Positions 60,903 through 64,000 of a stretch of 64,000 bases of DNA are shown one piece after another. Under the pieces are notes generated by a model. It searched no databases. It was given only the letters and a program-made list of their open reading frames with translations, and was not told where the DNA came from. Each line of letters opens with the position of its first letter. The first letter of the stretch is position 1. Both the position numbers and the translations under genes were made by a program. The stretch comes from an uncultured Bacteroidales bacterium (lineage in GTDB: Bacteria; Bacteroidota; Bacteroidia; Bacteroidales; P3), in assembly GCA_949291555.1 (NCBI GenBank), contig CASEWE010000004.1, forward strand, positions 62,001-126,000. Reading direction: 5' to 3'.

Positions 60903-62201
60903 TTATTTGGCCCGTTTGCGCGCGCAGCCCGCTTTTTTCTTGGCGGCCGGCATGGCTGCCGCTTTCGCTTTGGCCGGCTTCTTCGCGGCGAATTTCTTCT
61001 GCGTGAGTTCGAAGCATTCCTTGATCAGCTGGAAAGTATTCTCGATGTCGTTGTCCAAGCCCACCGAGAAGCGCACCAGTCCTTCGGAAAGCCCCATGCC
61101 TTTCTGGAATTCTTCCGGGATTTCGCTCGACGTGCTCTTGCCCGAATTGCTGAACAAGGTGCGGTAGAAGCCCAAGGAAACCGCCAGGTAGCCAACGCCT
61201 TTCTGCTGCATGGCTTCCATCATGAAATTGGCCTTTTCGGAAGTTTCCAGATCGATGGCGATCATGCCGCCGAAACCGTACCCGGGATTCATGTCGCGTT
61301 TCATGAGCTTGTGGTCGGGATGTTCGGCAAGGCCGGGATAATTGGCTTTCAAGCCTATCTCCTTGAATTTGCCGGCCAGGTACAAGGCGTTGCTGCCATG
61401 CTGCTTCATGCGGATATGCAAGGTGTAGAGGTTTTTCATGATGCTGGAAGCGCGGAAAGGATCCAATACGGGGCCCAGCAGCATCGAGGTGCCGTTGTTG
61501 ACATCGATCAGGGCGTTGATGAATTCCTGCGAAGCGCAGATTGCCCCGGCCACGCAGTCGTTTTTCCCGTTGATGAACTTGGTCATGGAATAAACCACGA
61601 TGTCGGCCCCCAGTTTGGCGGGAGAAAAAATCATGGGCGTGAAGGTGTTGTCGACCACTAATTTAATCTTGTGCTTGCGGGCAATCTTGCTCAAAGCCGG
61701 AATGTCGGCAATGCGGAGCATGGGATTGTTCATGGTCTCGGTATAGATGAAGCGCGTGTTCTTCCGGATGGCTTTTTCCACTTTTTCGGGCGAGGTCGTG
61801 TCGGCGAAGGTCACTTCGACGCCGAATTTGGGAAGGTAGTTCTTCAGGAACGCGAACGTTCCCCCGTAGACGGTGGGGCTGGCCACGATATGATCGCCGG
61901 AAGACACCAGCTGCAGCATGGCATTGGTAATGGCGGCCATGCCCGAGCCGGTCACCCACGCGGCTTCCGTTCCTTCCATGGCGGCAAGGGCGTCGGAAAG
62001 GTATTTGTTCATGGGATTCCAGTGGCGGGAATAGAGGAACATGCCTTGCGTCTGCCCGTGGAAGGTGGCGGTCATGTCTTCGCCTTTCTCGAAGAAGAAG
62101 GTGGCCGAATCGGTCACAGAGGGGTTCACGTCCCTGAACGAGCCTCCGTGGAAGCAATGCTGGACGGCGGTAGCCGGGTCGAATTTTTGTTTCTTTTCCA
62201 T
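60903..62201 (-). CDS. Cys/Met-metabolism PLP enzyme (methionine gamma-lyase / cystathionine lyase-synthase family)
   Basis: A 432-residue PLP enzyme of the trans-sulfuration family. Motifs: YSRHWNPMNKYL, TGSGMAAITNAM, YTETMNNPMLRIADI, VVDNTFTPM (Asp184 to the cofactor nitrogen) and the Schiff-base Lys208 in VYSMTKFINGKND. Methionine gamma-lyase, cystathionine gamma-synthase or beta-lyase activities cannot be separated by eye. The last 30 residues are an unusual Lys/Ala-rich tail (KKPAKAKAAAMPAAKKKAG...). It lies 18 bases after uvrB on the same strand. The tail has no counterpart in the catalytic fold. Confidence 0.85.
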   Translation of the reverse strand: MEKKQKFDPATAVQHCFHGGSFRDVNPSVTDSATFFFEKGEDMTATFHGQTQGMFLYSRHWNPMNKYLSDALAAMEGTEAAWVTGSGMAAITNAMLQLVSSGDHIVASPTVYGGTFAFLKNYLPKFGVEVTFADTTSPEKVEKAIRKNTRFIYTETMNNPMLRIADIPALSKIARKHKIKLVVDNTFTPMIFSPAKLGADIVVYSMTKFINGKNDCVAGAICASQEFINALIDVNNGTSMLLGPVLDPFRASSIMKNLYTLHIRMKQHGSNALYLAGKFKEIGLKANYPGLAEHPDHKLMKRDMNPGYGFGGMIAIDLETSEKANFMMEAMQQKGVGYLAVSLGFYRTLFSNSGKSTSSEIPEEFQKGMGLSEGLVRFSVGLDNDIENTFQLIKECFELTQKKFAAKKPAKAKAAAMPAAKKKAGCARKRAK

Positions 62202-62219
62202 GATTTTAATTTTTAGAAC

Positions 62220-64000
62220 TTATTTTTTATTGGATATTATTTTCCTTGTTTTTTGTCCTCGGGCATGCGCGATGCCTTCAGGTGCCGCCCCTTCGGGCAA
62301 GGCCTCGTTCTTTTTCCGGCCGCTGTTTTTCCCTTTCTTCGATTCCGATGGCGTTGCTTTTCCGGGGCAGGCCGATGATTCCGCGTCAGGGGCCGCTTCC
62401 AGTTGCTGGCGCAAGGCTTCTATTTCCTGCAAGCAGGCATCGGCTTGCAGGAATTCCAAGTTGGCGGCCGCGGTTTTCATGCGGCGTTCCACTTCGGCTA
62501 TGCGCTTGCGGATTTCATCCGGCGTGCCGTAGCGGAAAACCGGATCGGCAAAAGCGGGAGCGTGCAGGTCTTCCGAATAGGCTTTCGGCTCCAATCCCCG
62601 GGCCTGGGCCAAGGCTTGGTTGATCGATTTGACGATGGGCTGGGGGGTACGGTTGTGCTCGCGGTTGTAACGATCCTGGATCTCCCTCCGGCGGCGGGTC
62701 TGGTCGAGGGTCTGCTGCATGGCCTCGGTAACCTTGTCGGCATAGAGGATGACCAAGCCGTTGATGTTGCGGGCTGCCCGGCCGGCAGTCTGTATCAGGG
62801 CCCGGGCTGAGCGAAGGAAACCTTCCTTGTCGGCATCGAGGATGGCTACCAGCGAAACTTCGGGCAGGTCGAGCCCTTCCCGGAGCAGGTTGACCCCGAT
62901 GAGCACATCGATGGCGCCGGCGCGGAGGTCCTGCAGTATTTCCACGCGTTCCAACGTGTCGACTTCCGAATGGATGTAGCGGCAACGGATGCCGGTGTTG
63001 GCAAAGTACTTGGCCAGTTCTTCGGCCATTTTCTTGGTCAGGGTGGTCACTAAGACCCGTTCCTGTCGGGCGCAGGCCTTTTCGATTTCATCGAGCAAGT
63101 CATCGACTTGGTTGGCGGTAGGCCGCACTTCGATCCGGGGATCGAGCAGCCCTGTGGGCCGGATGAGCTGTTCCACCACCACGCCCCCGCTTTTCTCCAG
63201 TTCGTAATCGGCCGGCGTGGCGCTGACATAGATGGTCTGGCGGGAGAGGGCTTCGTATTCCTCGAATTTCAAAGGCCGGTTGTCCAATGCGGCCGGCAAG
63301 CGGAAACCGTATTCCACCAGATTGATTTTCCGCGAGCGGTCGCCGCCGTACATAGCCCCGATCTGGGGTACGGTGACATGGCTTTCGTCGATGACGGTAA
63401 GGTAATCGTCGGGGAAGTAGTCCACCAGGCAAAAGGGGCGTTCCCCGGCTTTGCGCCCGTCGAAGTAGCGGGAATAGTTCTCGATGCCCGAACAGTAGCC
63501 GAGCTCCTTGATCATTTCCACATCGTAGGTAACACGATCTTCTAAGCGCTTGGCTTCCAATGGTTTGCCTATCTGGCGGAAATAATCGGCCTGTTTGCCC
63601 AGATCCAACTGGATTTCCTTTACGGCCTGCTGGATGCGCGAGGAGGAGGGCACGAACATGTTGGCCGGGTAAATGCGCACGGTCTTGAGCGTTTCCAGTA
63701 CGGTGCCGGAAAGCGGGTCGATTTTAAGGATGCTTTCGATTTCCTGGTCGAAAAACACGATCCGGTAGGCATAATCGTCGTAAGCCACGAAAACATCGAC
63801 CGTATCGCCCTTTACCCGGAATTTTCCCCGGGTGAATTCCAGCTCGTTGCGGGAATAAAGGCTTTGGACCAAGCGCAAGAGGAGCTCTTTCTGGCCGATG
63901 CGTTCGCCTTGGTTGAGGATGATGATGTTTTCCTGGTAATCGGCCGGATTCCCTGTCCCATAGATGCACGAAACGGTGCTCACCACGATCACGTCCCGGC
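62220..64000 (-). CDS. uvrB: Excinuclease ABC subunit UvrB (C-terminal part; runs off window)
   Basis: DNA-damage recognition helicase of nucleotide-excision repair. The window holds about 593 residues; the N-terminus with Walker A lies beyond the right edge. Visible are the GRDVIVVSTVSCIYG motif at the very edge, DYFPDDYLTVIDESHVTVPQIGAMY (DEAD-type box), FEEYEALSRQTIYVSATPADYE, GVNLLREGLDLPEVSLVAILDADKEGFLRS and QTAGRAARN. A UVR-like helical segment (KRIAEVERRMKTAAANLEFLQADACLQEIEALR) is near the end. A basic, Pro/Glu/Lys tail of about 55 residues follows. Confidence 0.96.
   Translation of the reverse strand, partial: RDVIVVSTVSCIYGTGNPADYQENIIILNQGERIGQKELLLRLVQSLYSRNELEFTRGKFRVKGDTVDVFVAYDDYAYRIVFFDQEIESILKIDPLSGTVLETLKTVRIYPANMFVPSSSRIQQAVKEIQLDLGKQADYFRQIGKPLEAKRLEDRVTYDVEMIKELGYCSGIENYSRYFDGRKAGERPFCLVDYFPDDYLTVIDESHVTVPQIGAMYGGDRSRKINLVEYGFRLPAALDNRPLKFEEYEALSRQTIYVSATPADYELEKSGGVVVEQLIRPTGLLDPRIEVRPTANQVDDLLDEIEKACARQERVLVTTLTKKMAEELAKYFANTGIRCRYIHSEVDTLERVEILQDLRAGAIDVLIGVNLLREGLDLPEVSLVAILDADKEGFLRSARALIQTAGRAARNINGLVILYADKVTEAMQQTLDQTRRRREIQDRYNREHNRTPQPIVKSINQALAQARGLEPKAYSEDLHAPAFADPVFRYGTPDEIRKRIAEVERRMKTAAANLEFLQADACLQEIEALRQQLEAAPDAESSACPGKATPSESKKGKNSGRKKNEALPEGAAPEGIAHARGQKTRKIISNKK

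Overview
The window is chromosomal DNA from a member of the Bacteroidota, most likely order Bacteroidales, with fairly high GC by eye. The lineage call rests on: many TAnnTTTG -7 promoter boxes and few Shine-Dalgarno sequences; phylum-typical families (DUF3098 beside ftsX, DUF4835, a DUF2027/Smr protein, the alternative GlmU-like protein); a type IX secretion C-terminal domain; Na+-NQR; and the gene string bamD / rpoZ-coaBC-DUF4835-recN. Genus cannot be fixed from sequence alone. The steroid-type gene trio plus T9SS would suit Odoribacteraceae, Rikenellaceae or Tannerellaceae-like bacteria. I saw no rRNA or tRNA gene, insertion sequence, prophage or CRISPR array.

Layout. 1-7.5 kb (minus strand): uppP (partial), DUF3098, ftsX, a two-component system, leuS and a degenerate UbiA-like membrane protein. 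7.6-13.8 kb: complete nqrABCDEF. 13.8-22.4 kb: a GT2 polyprenol-phosphate glycosyltransferase, ppdK, and an electron-bifurcating-type [FeFe] hydrogenase in the order hydB-hydA-hydC. 22.8-30 kb: purH, DUF454, miaA and cca (minus), mreBCD. 30-34.5 kb: methylmalonyl-CoA mutase large subunit, pepE, DUF2027/Smr. 34.7-40.5 kb: an MbnP/MbnH-type pair, an ABC-F ATPase, menG, and convergent menA. 40.8-49.3 kb: bamD, a three-gene steroid/bile-acid reductase cluster, then rpoZ, coaBC, DUF4835 and recN. 49.3-64 kb: TPR protein, aroE, an EEP-family protein, a rhomboid-tail-like small protein, a LuxC-type acyl-CoA reductase, L31 type B, GlmU-like, lon, a T9SS cargo, a Cys/Met PLP enzyme and uvrB (partial).

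How the genes fit together. PPDK, methylmalonyl-CoA mutase, Na+-NQR, MenA/MenG and HydABC together describe an anaerobic fermenter. It would use menaquinone-linked Na+ pumping, a succinate/propionate branch and H2 production or uptake from NADH plus ferredoxin. The steroid cluster could be a further electron sink.

The most notable locus is 41695-44653: a 5-alpha-reductase (SRD5A fold), an Old Yellow Enzyme-type flavin reductase (candidate 5-beta-reductase) and an SDR (candidate 3-beta-hydroxysteroid dehydrogenase). They sit between bamD and rpoZ, genes usually adjacent in this phylum. This composition matches bile-acid clusters reported in gut Bacteroidales. Other points worth following are the mbnPH pair in an apparent anaerobe, a triplicated promoter-bearing repeat upstream of cca, a UbiA-like protein without its aspartate motifs, and a stand-alone rhomboid C-terminal tail.
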